Assembly: GCF_003286085.1 (NCBI RefSeq)
Contig: NW_020825340.1
Span: forward strand, 1,488,001-1,552,000
Direction: 5' to 3'
DNA from: Drosophila persimilis
Taxonomy: Eukaryota; Arthropoda; Insecta; Diptera; Drosophilidae
DNA: 64,000 bases
The notes beneath the pieces are model-generated. The model was not told the DNA's origin. It saw only the letters and a list, made by a program, of their open reading frames with translations, and did no database searches. The number at the start of each line of letters is the position of its first letter. Position 1 is the stretch's first letter. The position numbers and the translations under genes are program-made. Below, piece by piece: positions 48,802 through 60,070 of the stretch.

Positions 48802-50396
48802 AGCCCCGTCATCGTGCCGCCCTCCCCCCGACCGCCGCTCGTTCGTCATTATCGGGCCGGAGAAGCGCTGCTGTCATTACTTTTTATGCCCCAGCAACAT
48901 GATGCACTTGCCCCCATGTGGGCCGAGCGCGGTCGGAAGAGTTTTTGGTGGCATGGGTGGTGGCATGGGCGGCGGTGGTGGTGGCTGACTGGCAGTTAAA
49001 ATATAATTTCAGGAAAGAAATCATCATAGAGCCGCACACAGACGGAGGCAGAAGCCCAGAAGCCCAAGCGTGGAGAGGCACTAAAAGTAAAACATCAAAG
49101 TGAATGCCGTGGCCACCGTGGCGGTGGCAGGAGCAGGAGACGCACATACACTGTACAAAATTATGTTTGCTACTTAAGGACAAAATGGTACCAAACCTCA
49201 AGTTTGCCCCGACATATCTTCAGATACAGCCATGGTAAGGAAACGAATGAAAAATCCTATGAAAGGTCATCCATACCTACTTTCAACCCATTAAGTGTTT
49301 TGGATTTCGGTGCTGCGAGTTCCATGTACAAATTATGAAAGTGTAATGACAATTCGAACTATTAGTATATGATCTATACTTCCAGTCCTATACCTAGTTT
49401 TGGAATATGTAGACGAAGTATTCGAAGTCGGGATCTGTGAAGGTACACATATACCATCTCCTGTCTGTCTGCTATATAGGAAAATCTGCCATGTATCGGA
49501 ACCTTTGGAGAGAATTTTTGTCTAATGTTTGTGATAGTTTTCTCTATGACTTTTTTTTTGCAGTGTTGCAAAAGACTGTGCTTGTCACAGCTCAAGCGCG
49601 CTGCAGAGACAGAGACAGAGAAAGAGAAAGAGACAACCCTCAAAGTTCCGTCCGGACTCCATGCACCGCAGCCCCATACTCCAAAAACTCCGGAGTGGTC
49701 TGGCAGTTGTTGAGGGAATGTTGAATGGAAGAGAACGACGCATTTACGTATCCCTCCCACGCACAGCCATGTTTCATTTTTTGTACTCACGAGTATCTGT
49801 GCATGTGGAGCCCCTGAGACATCAACCGTTTGAATGCGTAATTGATTTAGCAGGAAACAAAAAACAAAAAACCCCTTCGTAGCCACGGCCCCCCCCCGCT
49901 CTTTCTGGCGATCCGTCAATCCGTTTAAAGTCGTTGGCTAATTAAGTTGCGCCCCAAAGTGGCAGCAAAGGACTCGAGCCTTTTTTTCCGCTATCGTTTC
50001 TGCCATAAATGAGGCTTTCCCGGGCCCCAGCCCCGCCCAAAGGCCACCCCCAGGCGATTTCAATTGGGAGTGCTCGGGGAATAAGTTTACGATCGCTGCT
50101 GGGTTTTTCTTCGTTTCTTTTTTTTCACTTAATTTTTCCTGCACTGCTTCCCCTGCTGCTCCTGCTCCTGCGCCTGCCACTGCCACTGCTGATGTTCCTG
50201 CTCGGTGCTCTGCCTGGTGGGACATTAATTTTTATGTCGTCGAAAGGCATTTAAAATAAATTTTGGTAAAGAAAAATAAAATATAATTCGGCGAGGCAGC
50301 AGCCGTTAAAAAGTAGACACCAGCCGCGTTTAACTATAAAAAACGAATACACACATCTAGCACCACAGATACTCGTACTTTAGTATCTGGCGAGTG

Positions 50397-50405
50397 CCCC
50401 CCCCG

Positions 50406-50445
<40 letters not shown>
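50397..50445. repeat. Poly-C homopolymer, 40 C in a row
   Basis: Eight C, one G, then 40 uninterrupted C (50406-50445). The minus strand is a G40 run. Such a tract is prone to length error and slippage, so its true length is uncertain. Confidence 0.9.
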
Positions 50446-50772
50446 ACGGGTGGCACACGACTTTTTTTTTTTCTTTTTTTTTTATTGCCGAGACAATGAA
50501 ACACCCCAGTGCGGGGGCGGGGGCGGTGTGGCCAAAGCATAAAAATGGGTAACCTGTGCAAACAGTCCGTCAACAATCGTTTCAATCACATTTGGCCATC
50601 GATGCAGCTGGGGCAGCATCACAGATCGGGGCCCCCAACGAGAGGTGGAGCACTGCGGGGAGGGCAACTGGCGCAATGGAGGAGTTCTTTGAAGAAAAAG
50701 GAGGAGACACGGCAAACTTCTGATATTCAGAAAACCCCTAAATATTTTTTTTTTTTTCTTTTTTTTTGTGTG

Positions 50773-51035
50773 TAATTTGATTATAAAATATTATCACAGA
50801 TACAATTTTTTGTTTGCTAATACTTTTCTATAATGCTTTTTCTTATTTAATTTGTAATTTCTTTATTTTTAATTTATTATGTAATTTGTATTTGATTATA
50901 AAATATTATCAGAAATATTTCAAAATATTATTAAACTTGTATTTGAATATAAAATATTATAACATATATTTTTCTTTATTTTCATTTCATTATGTAAATT
51001 GTATTTGATTATAAAATATTATCACAAAAACAATA
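50773..51035. repeat. AT-rich tandem repeat, ~55-115-bp spacing
   Basis: Four copies of GTATTTGATTATAAAATATTAT begin near 50773, 50887, 50938 and 51000. The first and last are followed by CACA(G/A)A-ACAAT and TTTTGTTTGCT. The outer copies thus look like a duplicated longer unit. Confidence 0.82.
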
Positions 51036-52057
51036 ATTTTGTTTGCTGTCTCACAGGAAAAAATACGATGATTTAAAAAAAAATAATACTAAAAAATGCG
51101 TGTCATCAAAGTCGAAGAATTTTGAAGGGGATATTATTTGGTTTAATTATCTGTCCAGGTTTCTAGAGGTCCTCTTAAATATTCTATGCACTTAAAGATT
51201 ATTTATTTGATTTTTTATCTATAAAATGTAAATTTTTTACAGATAAACTACACATAATACGGGCTAGAGTTCAATCGTCAATCGATAAATGTACTACACT
51301 ATAATTATTTGTGTTAAATAAACTAATTAAATGTTGCTATTGGTGGCTAACAATTTGAGAAGGCATTGGCTATGATTCGCTTGAAAATCCACAAACCGAA
51401 GGGTGCATCAAACAGACAAAAATGCTTCAAATATGAAGATATATCGAACCAAAGGTGTAGTTTTCCACCATTTTTAATGATTCTTCACCTCCAACAATTT
51501 TTCAAAATTTATTTTTTTAATTTTTACACCAACAGAAAAACCAATTAATCATTTAAAATTTTCCAACGAATACCAAAGGTAAGAGTTTTCTTTTAAATTA
51601 AACTCATTCTAGGGATCACTTAGGGACTCTGGCCTTCCAAGTGGCAGATTTGTAATATGAATAGGGAATTTCTTTTGTCTGGATATACTCGTGCAGGAAT
51701 TGTCAAAATTTAGACAATTTTAAATAGTTTCCAGCTGCAGTTAAAGCTTGGGATGGTGAAATATTTCCTTAATTCCACGAAACTTTACCCCCGGAAAATT
51801 AGCTTTTAACACCCAAAAGACCAAAATTTGAACACAGGACGAGCAGGAGCTGGAGAGAGAGGAGAGAGAGAGAGAGAGCGGTATGACAGCGGCTTATTTG
51901 ATACGAATTTTAATTAAAACACAGCGGAAAAGTTTCCACCCGTCCAGGATCAGGAAAGTTTTTGCGCTCCGCTCCGGCACTGCACTTAAAGTTTAATCCG
52001 TACGCTGTCAGGGCCCGGGGCAAAGTCTGCGCCATGCGGCATCTACTGAAATCCATT

Positions 52058-52063
52058 TTTAAT
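52058..52063 (-). terminator. Possible variant poly(A) signal of the Ste24-like gene
   Basis: ATTAAA on the minus strand, about 65 nt past the stop of the Ste24-like gene. It is a variant hexamer, so support is weak. Confidence 0.3.
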
Positions 52064-52126
52064 TATTACAAAACATACACATGTGTATATAGTATTGGTC
52101 GGATGGCCAGGGCCGGGGCGGGGATC

Positions 52127-53572
52127 TCAGATCAGCTCAATCATGCTGAGCCGGGTGCCCAGATCGAGTCGCTGCAGATTCCGTATACGCTGCAGACAGG
52201 AGGGCCGAGTGCGGTACCACATCAGGTACCAGTGGTCGTCGAAGGGGAAGACGGAGTGGTCGGCGAACAGCTTGAGGAGAGCCTCCCGCAGCGAGTGGCC
52301 GTAACCCATCCGCCAGGCCTCGTTGTCCGCCCGGTACTCGGAGTGGCGTATGAAGTAGAAGACGATCCAATTCGAGACGGTCAGGTAGGGGGGCATCACG
52401 TACTTGTAGACCAGCCAGTAGCCGACGATAATCGGGTAGGAGTTGTGCGGAAAGCCGGCGGCCTCGTACAGGGCGTGCACGTGGTAGCAGGTCCCGAAGA
52501 GCACCATGTAGATGATCAGGCTGACGTGGACCAGGATGAAGCCCTTGACCATGTGGTAGTGGCGCCAGTGGGAGAGCTGGTGGGCCACAAAGGCGGCCAC
52601 CTGGCTATCGCTCAGCCCCAAGTCGACCTCCTCGGGCAGCAGCTCGGCCAGTGGCATGGCCCGATTGAGTATGAGATTGTCGAGGATCACGAGGCGCTTG
52701 CAGCAGCAGTAGCCCCACACATAGGCGGTCGCTTTGGCGATGTGAAAGGTGTGCATGAGGGAAACGCGGTCCGCCGGGAACTTGTAGTCCTCCAGGACCT
52801 CGAGGAGTGCACTTCTCAGGGAGCCCTCGGGCAGCTTGGAGCTCTTGCCCAGGCAGGGTAGTCCGAACAGGCTGAAGAAGACTAACGCCAGCACCGACAC
52901 TGCAAAGAGGAAGCCCCAGATCCACAGGACAAAGTAATAGCCGCCATGGATCTCGATGTACAGGAAGATGGCGGTGAGCGGGATCAGCAGCACCTGCACG
53001 AACACTATGACAAACGCCAGGGCGCACACGACACCCACCAAGGGGGGGGCCGTCTCCGGGTCCACATTGTAGCGGTTGTCCAGCATCAGCTTCTCGTAGA
53101 AGACCAGCGGCAGCAGGCGCAGCACCATGTAGGTGGAAAAGAGAGCCATGTAGGCCAGATTGCGCCACACCAGCTCGCCCACATTCCCGTACAGGGCCAT
53201 GGTCCGGTCCCACAGGGTGTGGAAGACCCCGAAGTAGAGCTCAATGCAGCTGAAGATCGCATCGAACACGTAGCCCATTAGCTGAAGATCCACGGCGTGC
53301 ATTTCCGTGTTCTTGGCCTCCAGAAAGGACGCTGGCGACATCACGGCTCTCATCTGGCGCGGCGGCTCCTGGTGGAGGTTGCACGTGCGCAGCTGCCGGT
53401 AGCACAGAACCACATGGAAGAGATTGTGCAACACTATGGAACCACAGAGCACGTGTCGCAGGAACACCGGATCGGTCAGGCGCATTTCGTCCGGCACCAC
53501 CCTCAGGCCAATTGTATCGTCCATCACAATCATTGGCACAGCGGCCATCGGGTCCTGGTACAGGGAACCCAT
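52127..53572 (-). CDS. Ste24-like (M48) multi-pass protein, probable pseudoenzyme
   Basis: An intronless frame of 481 residues, close to the length of CAAX prenyl protease 1 (about 450-475). Hydrophobic segments lie near 40-58, 98-118, 137-160, 177-205, 211-240, 345-362 and 380-408, as in the ER/nuclear-envelope protease Ste24/ZMPSTE24. The core is kept in outline: VWGYCCCKRLVILDNLIL (285-302), then the metal-binding helix VAAFVAHQLSHW (325-336), and SEYRADNEA (411-419) with the third ligand E412. The catalytic HExxH is HQLSH (331-335), so the glutamate is lost while both histidines remain. The family's SHPP near the C-terminus reads TRPS. Proteolysis is therefore unlikely by family rules; a chaperone-like or regulatory role is inference. 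Flies carry several Ste24 paralogues. The start ATG at 53570-53572 faces a divergent gene about 0.2 kb away. Confidence 0.9.
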   Translation of the reverse strand: MGSLYQDPMAAVPMIVMDDTIGLRVVPDEMRLTDPVFLRHVLCGSIVLHNLFHVVLCYRQLRTCNLHQEPPRQMRAVMSPASFLEAKNTEMHAVDLQLMGYVFDAIFSCIELYFGVFHTLWDRTMALYGNVGELVWRNLAYMALFSTYMVLRLLPLVFYEKLMLDNRYNVDPETAPPLVGVVCALAFVIVFVQVLLIPLTAIFLYIEIHGGYYFVLWIWGFLFAVSVLALVFFSLFGLPCLGKSSKLPEGSLRSALLEVLEDYKFPADRVSLMHTFHIAKATAYVWGYCCCKRLVILDNLILNRAMPLAELLPEEVDLGLSDSQVAAFVAHQLSHWRHYHMVKGFILVHVSLIIYMVLFGTCYHVHALYEAAGFPHNSYPIIVGYWLVYKYVMPPYLTVSNWIVFYFIRHSEYRADNEAWRMGYGHSLREALLKLFADHSVFPFDDHWYLMWYRTRPSCLQRIRNLQRLDLGTRLSMIELI

Positions 53573-53788
53573 GGTCTGGTGGCATCAACAATGTGATATC
53601 GAATCGTATCCGTATTCGGTTTGCCCTCCCAGACAGAATACTCCAATTTGTACCTACAAAATGTCAGGAATTGTGTCAGTCAACTGGAGTTTATTTCAGT
53701 ATCAAAAAGGTTTTCAGAGAGTCGTCGCAATCCGTGTGCTTTGAGTTGTATTATTTTTTGCTTTTTTGGTTTCGAAACTGGCGCAAAC
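53573..53788. promoter_or_regulatory. Shared divergent promoter region
   Basis: The 216 bp between the Ste24-like start (-) and the small membrane protein start (+) must carry both 5' flanks. It contains GATATCGAATCGTATCC and two CAG-ending pyrimidine stretches but no TATA box that I can support. Confidence 0.45.
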
Positions 53789-54273
53789 ATGTCGGCCCCG
53801 TCTCGGGGCGCTCTGTGGGTGGGTACTCGTCACTCAATCGCAAGGCTGTGCCGTTGAAGAAGGAGGAGGTCATACCCAAAATCCGCTACTACAAGCGTGC
53901 GCCCCTGAACACGCGCCCCGATCTGGATCCGGATCTGGATCTGACCGAGCTGAACTCGGAGGATGCTGGCCTACCGGCCCAATTCAGCGGCTCGACCAAG
54001 CCTTTTCGCGAAGTGGCTGCAACTGGACGACGTCGTCGCCAGGGCGGGCCACTGCACCCGGGAACCCTCAGGAACACGCTCTATCCGACAGTGAACCAGT
54101 TCCACGATCAACCGGAGAACAACGCTCATCCCATGGACGCCGGACAGGTGTCGCCCATGGCACAGTTCCGTGAGCTATGCCGCACTCTGAATCGGCAGTA
54201 TAATCTCAAGTTATTATTCCTCCTGTGGGTGGCTGTGATTCTGGTCGTTATACTGTATGTGGTCCTGATTTGA
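53789..54273 (+). CDS. Small C-terminally anchored membrane protein, start unclear
   Basis: The conserved-looking frame encodes about 160 residues up to the TGA ending at 54273. It has a basic N-terminal part (SLNRKAVPLKKEEVIPKI), acidic DLDPDLDLTELNSED repeats, an Arg run (GRRRRQG), and a polar stretch. It ends in one hydrophobic helix (LLFLLWVAVILVVILYVVLI) at the very C-terminus. That architecture fits a tail-anchored protein of the ER or nuclear envelope (inference); I do not recognise the family. The only ATG with a good context (CAAACATG, 53789) is in a different frame, giving MSAPSRGALW and a stop at 53857. The main frame has no upstream ATG; the long open stretch begins at a TTG inside the opposite gene. 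An 11-bp insertion after ATGTCG would explain the break. Treat the first few codons as unresolved. Confidence 0.6.
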
Positions 54274-55409
54274 CTTCTTTGACACCCTTTCAAGAAAGCC
54301 TGGAGACACTTTTCAAAATCCATACTGAAAAAATCGTGTAAACGGAACTGAAAAAGGAACTGAAAACGGAACTAAAATTTCCTTCTTGGATACTATCGAT
54401 CTTCTGCATATTACTTTCATCTGTAGTTTGTTATGTCAGCTTCTGGGAGAAGCAATATAGGGATTCTCCCAATCCTAATGGCTTCGAGAGTTTGTTTTGG
54501 ATTGTACTCTGGGCATAAGCCGGGGATTAAGAGCGAAATTCCGTGGCGCCAAGGGAATTACACATTGGATATGTTTTTGGTGTAATGTTTCTTTGTAGTT
54601 TGTTGCCGGGGATTGGGGCACACACATCAATGATGGTGGCGAGGGCTTCATTGTGTTGCCAGGCTCTGGCTTCTGCTTTGATGGTTTCGGTTCAACGCCA
54701 TTACTTGTGCCCCCCGCCGCCCCCCCACTCCCATCCCGCGCACTACCACACACGAGCACACATATGAGGAGAGCACTCCCACAAATGCGCGAACACCCAC
54801 TTGGCATCACTAATTAGTAAAATTTAATCTTCACACTATGGCAACGCCAAAAGCCCCGAACTCCTGACCCCCGCCCCATCTTACCACTATTCCATTCCAC
54901 CAATTGCGTTGCTCATTATGAAAAATTTCAAATTAAAACAAGAAAGAGCGCAACCCTCTTTTATGTTTCGACATCCGAAGCTCTGGATACCCTTCTGCCT
55001 CGAAAATGGACAAAAACAAAATGCATCAGAGCTATACAAGATTAGATACTGAATTGGAAACATATGGTATTTCCAAAAATGATTTTAAACATAATAATAA
55101 TCTGCAGGCTCAGAATTTATCTTTTCACTGATCTTTTGATATAAAAGGGTTCTAAAAGGGTAAAGAGAAGGTATCCTTGTCAAACTTCCAACCAAAATCG
55201 TGCTGCCTTCTTCAGAAAGGGTATGAAAAAAGAGGTGGAAAGGGAATGGGGGGGGTGGCAATGCCAAGTCAAAGGGATGTGGCGGGCATGGACCTGGGGT
55301 GTGGCATCCTTGGATCCCGGGACAAAGTAAAAGTTTCTCAGAAGAAGTAACGTCGTGGCAGCCATCAGGATTTGCATAAATACCAGGACATGTATGTGTC
55401 CGTGTGTGC

Positions 55410-55434
55410 TTGTGTGTGTGTGTGTGTGTGTGTG
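55410..55434. repeat. (TG)n microsatellite
   Basis: About 12 TG units. Confidence 0.92.
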
Positions 55435-55758
55435 GTTGTTGGTATCACACATCATGATTACATAATTTAGCTATTAAAACAGCGCCAAGTGGCTGGCATG
55501 GTGGTGGGGGGTAGGGGGGGAATCGAGAGGGCCGAGAGGTAGAACGTAGAACGAGAGGCTTATTTATGCCTCAACACGCCGTTTGCCACAGCTTCAAAGG
55601 ATCCACTGGAACAGTGTCTGGAGAGAGCAGGGCAGGGAACGGGGGACAGGGCTGGGGGTATTCCAGTTCAACGGCACACATGTGCACTTGATTTACTCAT
55701 TAGCGTTACTTTTCTGTTCATAATAGGGCGCTTACCAAGCCGGAAACCGCAGACCCAA

Positions 55759-55848
55759 ACCGAACCGAACCGAACCGAACCATCGCCCACGCTTCAGAGC
55801 CGCACCGCACCGCACTGCTTCGTTCTGTTCTGTTCTGTTCTGTTCTGT
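55759..55848. repeat. (CGAAC)n and (TTCTG)n pentamer repeats
   Basis: Four to five CGAAC units (55759-55781) and, after GCACC units, five TTCTG units (55821-55848). Confidence 0.85.
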
Positions 55849-57075
55849 CGTACTGTCTTTAGTCGTACTGTATCTTTCCGTTCCATTTGGGAAACGTTCT
55901 GGATGCGTCGGCATAAGCGGCTTAGGCGTATCCTTTGTGCATGTGTAATTGTGCCGCCTCTACCACACACCCATACACACCCACACGCACACACAGTCAC
56001 GAATAAGCCCTAATAATCCTCACTATTTGCCCGAAAGATGGCGCAGGAGGAGGGAGCGGTGGGGGGGGCAGAAAAAAGGTAATACCCGCACAAAACTGCG
56101 TAGTTGGGCAGCCAGCCCGTAACCTTGCTTCCTTCCAAACGAAGGACCCAACTCCTGCCACCCGGTGAAAGTCACAAATTTAACGTTTCACATTTGCCTC
56201 CGGGACCGGGGTTCCCTTAGATACTTACGCAAAAACTCCACTGGGAAATATGCTCCTTATAACTCTTATCGGTGGCAGCATATAAAGGTTAACTTCTTGG
56301 ATGTCTGTGTCCCTTGGAGATTTATGTGGGGGATTCCGATGGCAATCTTAAAAACCTTGACAACATTGACTTTCCTTAAGCTTTGGAAACTGGGAACCCT
56401 TTAAGGAATCGTTTACTCAGAGGAGTTCCGAAAATTCAGCTCTATAAAATGATTTACTTACAGATAATACCCTTGCAGAGTGTTACTAAAAGAGACTTTT
56501 AGTAATCGATTTCCCAAATTGGTTTCAGGCTATGACACCAAGCCGGTGACTGGCATCCCTGACCGAGGGGTGCTGCCGCATGACGCGCACTAGAATGGTA
56601 GATGGTCGCCGCCTTTATGGCCACCACTTTCCTGTCAAGAATTGTGTTAAATTTATAGCTGAGAATATCCCAAAACCCATATAATTATTTAGAAATGAAT
56701 GTGAAAACGTTTACCTGAAAAGTTGATAAATTTCGGGCCCATTCATCTCCTGCCAGAGACCTCTACCTCAATTATGTGTAGAGTGTACTCGTAATTATAT
56801 ATAGAAGTTAATCCGCAGCGGATTCAGATTTGTTGTGGTCTGGCTATCGGTGGGTAATCGATAGGGTAGGGTAGGGTCTCTGGTATCCAGAGATTTTGGG
56901 CCTGTAATGTTTGTGCCTGTCATCCATTATGCCCAGATAAGATCGGAACATGAATTGGGCCGGGAATTGCAGAGGTTTCCGTTTCGTGATAAGCGGATTT
57001 TAAATTAATAATTCACTCGCCGCACGAACGTGAAAAACGTTGGAAAATTGCTCAATTTTCCGTGCGAGCAAAGTG

Positions 57076-57102
57076 AAAAGAAAGAAAGAAAGAAAGAAAG
57101 AG
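57076..57102. repeat. (AAAG)n microsatellite
   Basis: Six AAAG units. Confidence 0.9.
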
Positions 57103-59280
57103 AAATTTATGCTAATTTTCAACAACTATCAGTGCCAGCAACATGGACTGGAGGGGACAACAACAGCCCCAGTCCCAGAGACCGAGACCCCACCTCTCCC
57201 GCCAAACCCGATGGTCATGTAATGTTGGCGCAGAGTCCGAGGCAGAGCCAGTGGCAGAGAGTCAGAGGCAACGGCGGCGTAACGAAGTAACCTAATTAAT
57301 TTGTGGCACTCATTAGCAACAATTGAAAATGCCAAAGCCAGCAGAACCAAAGAAGCAGAAGCAGCCACGGACCACGGACCACGGACGCTCCTGGACCCGG
57401 CCACGGTCCGGGCCGGATCCCCTTCCAGAGACCGTCGTCCGTCACTCGTCAAGCCGTCAGCCCAAACTAGAAGTTGGAAATGTCCGTCCGTCATGAGAGT
57501 GGGGGCCTTCGACGCCTATATATCCGTGCCCCAACTCCTGCCAACGAGAAAAGTTTATTGTTATTTGGGGGAGAATACTTTCGCACTGGGCAGACCCATA
57601 GATGCTCTATACTTCCCTCAAGAGATCTGGAACTCGCCCCGAACTTCAATCTCTAGTCCCTCGGTGCTGCCACAACCTATGCATGTCACGTGAGTCACGA
57701 ACTCCAGCAACGATTTATTTACCTAATATTCAATTATTTAACATATTCCCAGGCTTCAGTTTGTGACGTGATCTCATTAAAACACGATCCGCCCACGATT
57801 TAGGTATATCAATAAATATATCTGATTGCGCTGTAAATCGCTTTCAAATGTGTAACGTGACTGCCGTTTTACCAGAATTTCACATTCCAATTGGGATGTA
57901 AATGAAATAAATCTCGATCAATCACGATATCATTTAGCTACAACGGAGTTCTATCCGTTCGCTGGCTGCATGTCAGAAACGATGTTCGTTAACTCGTATT
58001 CCCCATATCAGAGAGCATTTTGCTCCATTATATTCCCAGAGAATGGCCTAAAAAGGTGGCTAATTACACCTATCCTTTGCCGATCCCTGCTTCTGTTTTC
58101 ATCTCAATTAGATGCCTGATTGAAAAGATCGATTCTCAGAGAGTGGTCCCTGGGCTGGGCACTCGTCAACATATCAATTAAGATTAATGTCGCCACATGG
58201 ATGGGAAAACAATACAGTCCGTTTCTAGATCATTTGGAAGACAGCTTTATCGCCGGAGAGACGTCTGTCGGGTCGAGCACTATCGATCAATCAGATCAAT
58301 CACAAGGCCTCCCAGTGTTGGACTTCCTGTGACCTCTGCCCTCTGCCCTCTGGCCTCTATCCTAATGATCTTTCAGGTAGTGCCACTTCTCACGCTTTCT
58401 GGACTCTAAGAAGGAAATGAAGGAAGAACGAACCAATGGACCCCGGGGCTAATAAGCAGGTGTAAGGGCATCAAATACCAAAAAATGTTAACTAATTTTC
58501 GGCTTTGTTGCCGTTGACGTGTGAAGAAGAAAGGCACGGGGAGGGTCTGGGTCCGGGTTTGGGTCCGGGTTTGGGCCAGCCACCACCACCCCCTCCATTA
58601 GCTGCCTCACCTGCCGACCCTGGCTGCTACTTATTTAGCCTTGTGCGTGAGCTGGCCCTATTCGAGGCGCTGTCAGTCGTCACTCACCCAAACCCCAGTG
58701 CCCAGTGCCCAGAGCCCAGTGCCCACTCTCGAGCTGCGGACCTGCGGCTACGCATGACATTTTTACCATTTCTACCAACAACGGGCAACAGCCAACGGCC
58801 CAGCGATATGCAAAATCATTTGACCCGGTCCCAGGCCCAAGAACGAAACGGCCCCGAATCGACTCTGATCGCTATCTGAGGGCTAATATATGCGTGGGTC
58901 GCCGCTGCCGCTGCCACTGCCACTGCCACAGCCACAGCCGCAGCCGCAAATGCCTTTAGTAATGCATAATTCGAGGCACTTTTCCGGCCCAGGGTGGTGT
59001 GGCACCACGGGCGAAGGGTGGCCGGTGGCCGGTGGCCGGTGGCCAGCGACCGGTGGCCATTGGCCATTGGGCAGTGGCCACAATCGCGAGACTTTTGTTT
59101 CTCTCTTTTTGTTTTTCCATTCGGCGGGGGCCCTCGCTGGGAAAATCATTTAATTAACATTTTCAGCCGCCTCCGAGGCGCAAAATAATCACGCATATGC
59201 GTGGAATTCCGCACAGTGGGTGTGCTCAGCAAAACTGTGCACACAGTGGGATACGAGAATCGGAGTAGCACTGCAGGAAG

Positions 59281-59850
59281 AAAAAAATAATATTAATTAA
59301 AAGAAGATATAGATGGTCTTCGAAAGCGAACTATTTTGAATAAATTCTATATTAATCGATTCTAAATAAAAGAGTATAAAGAAGTAATATTTCCATATGT
59401 TTAATAATAGTTTCCTTTTTAAAAAGGGCCTTCTGAAGATTCATCTAAAGACATTTATTAATAATAATTGTTTTATTCCATATGCATATACAAATTAGAC
59501 GAAGGAAAGGATCTTTCTTAGGCTTTTATATAGCTGAAAATAAAGAATATATAGGTTATAAGAAAGATAGGCGATAGAGAGAGGCTCTAGGGAATAGACA
59601 ATATATTCCCTCCTGAGCTCTTTAAGCATACAATCGAATACGAAAGAAGAGATCTTTCTTAGGCTTTTATATAGAAGAAAATAGAGTATATAGTTGGCTA
59701 TAGGAGAGCTAAGCTATACAGAGAGAGAGACTATAGAGAGAGACCCTAGGGAATAGATTCCTTTTCGACAATATGCGATCCCCTCCTGAGCTCTTTAAGC
59801 ATACAATCATTCTTTCATCTTAATGAGACTTTATCTCATAATTTAATCAA
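59281..59850. repeat. AT-rich block
   Basis: An A/T-rich segment containing a tandem duplication at 59501-59808, described separately. No gene is seen. Confidence 0.7.
59501..59808. repeat. Tandem duplication, two copies of ~140-165 bp
   Basis: Copy 1 (about 59501-59640) and copy 2 (about 59641-59808) both read ATCTTTCTTAGGCTTTTATATAG, then GAAAATA-AG-ATATA, then CTAGGGAATAGA. Both end CTCCTGAGCTCTTTAAGCATACAATC. Copy 2 is longer because of AGAGAGAGA and a CGACAATATGCGAT insertion. Confidence 0.9.
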
Positions 59851-60018
59851 ATTTATGATCACTCGAATGCCGTTCCCCGACCACTGTGCGGGCCGTTACT
59901 GTCAGCTGTTCTCATTGAGCGCCGCACCGCACCGCCACGACTGAGGGAGGCCGTTTTTGGCGTAAATTATGATTATGAGAAATGCAAACGCTATTCAAGC
60001 CATTTCCCAAACTCCAGC

Positions 60019-60070
60019 CCCGACTCCGACTCCAGCACCGGCATCGACTCCGACTCCGGCTCCGGCTCTG
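60019..60070. repeat. (ACTCCG)n-type hexamer repeat
   Basis: Imperfect GACTCC/GGCTCC hexamers. Confidence 0.8.

Larger units (their letters stand above)
43641..52057. other. Gene-free stretch
   Basis: No supportable gene. It has CA/TG microsatellites, a poly-C tract at 50.4 kb and an AT-rich repeat block at 50.75-51.31 kb. The longest frames overlap on both strands or are repeat-driven. Confidence 0.55.
54274..59280. other. Gene-free stretch
   Basis: No gene is supported beyond the 3' flank of the small membrane protein. I saw no clear AATAAA close to its stop. Simple repeats are frequent. Confidence 0.55.

Noticed and set aside
49374..49919. Minus-strand frame of 181 codons
   Set aside because: No recognisable domain; part is encoded by AGAGAC repeats, and overlapping plus-strand frames are equally long.
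51962..52861. Long plus-strand frame of 299 codons opposite the Ste24-like gene
   Set aside because: It is the antisense shadow of a GC-rich real coding frame; its His/Val/Gln-rich product has no domain and it does not begin at ATG.
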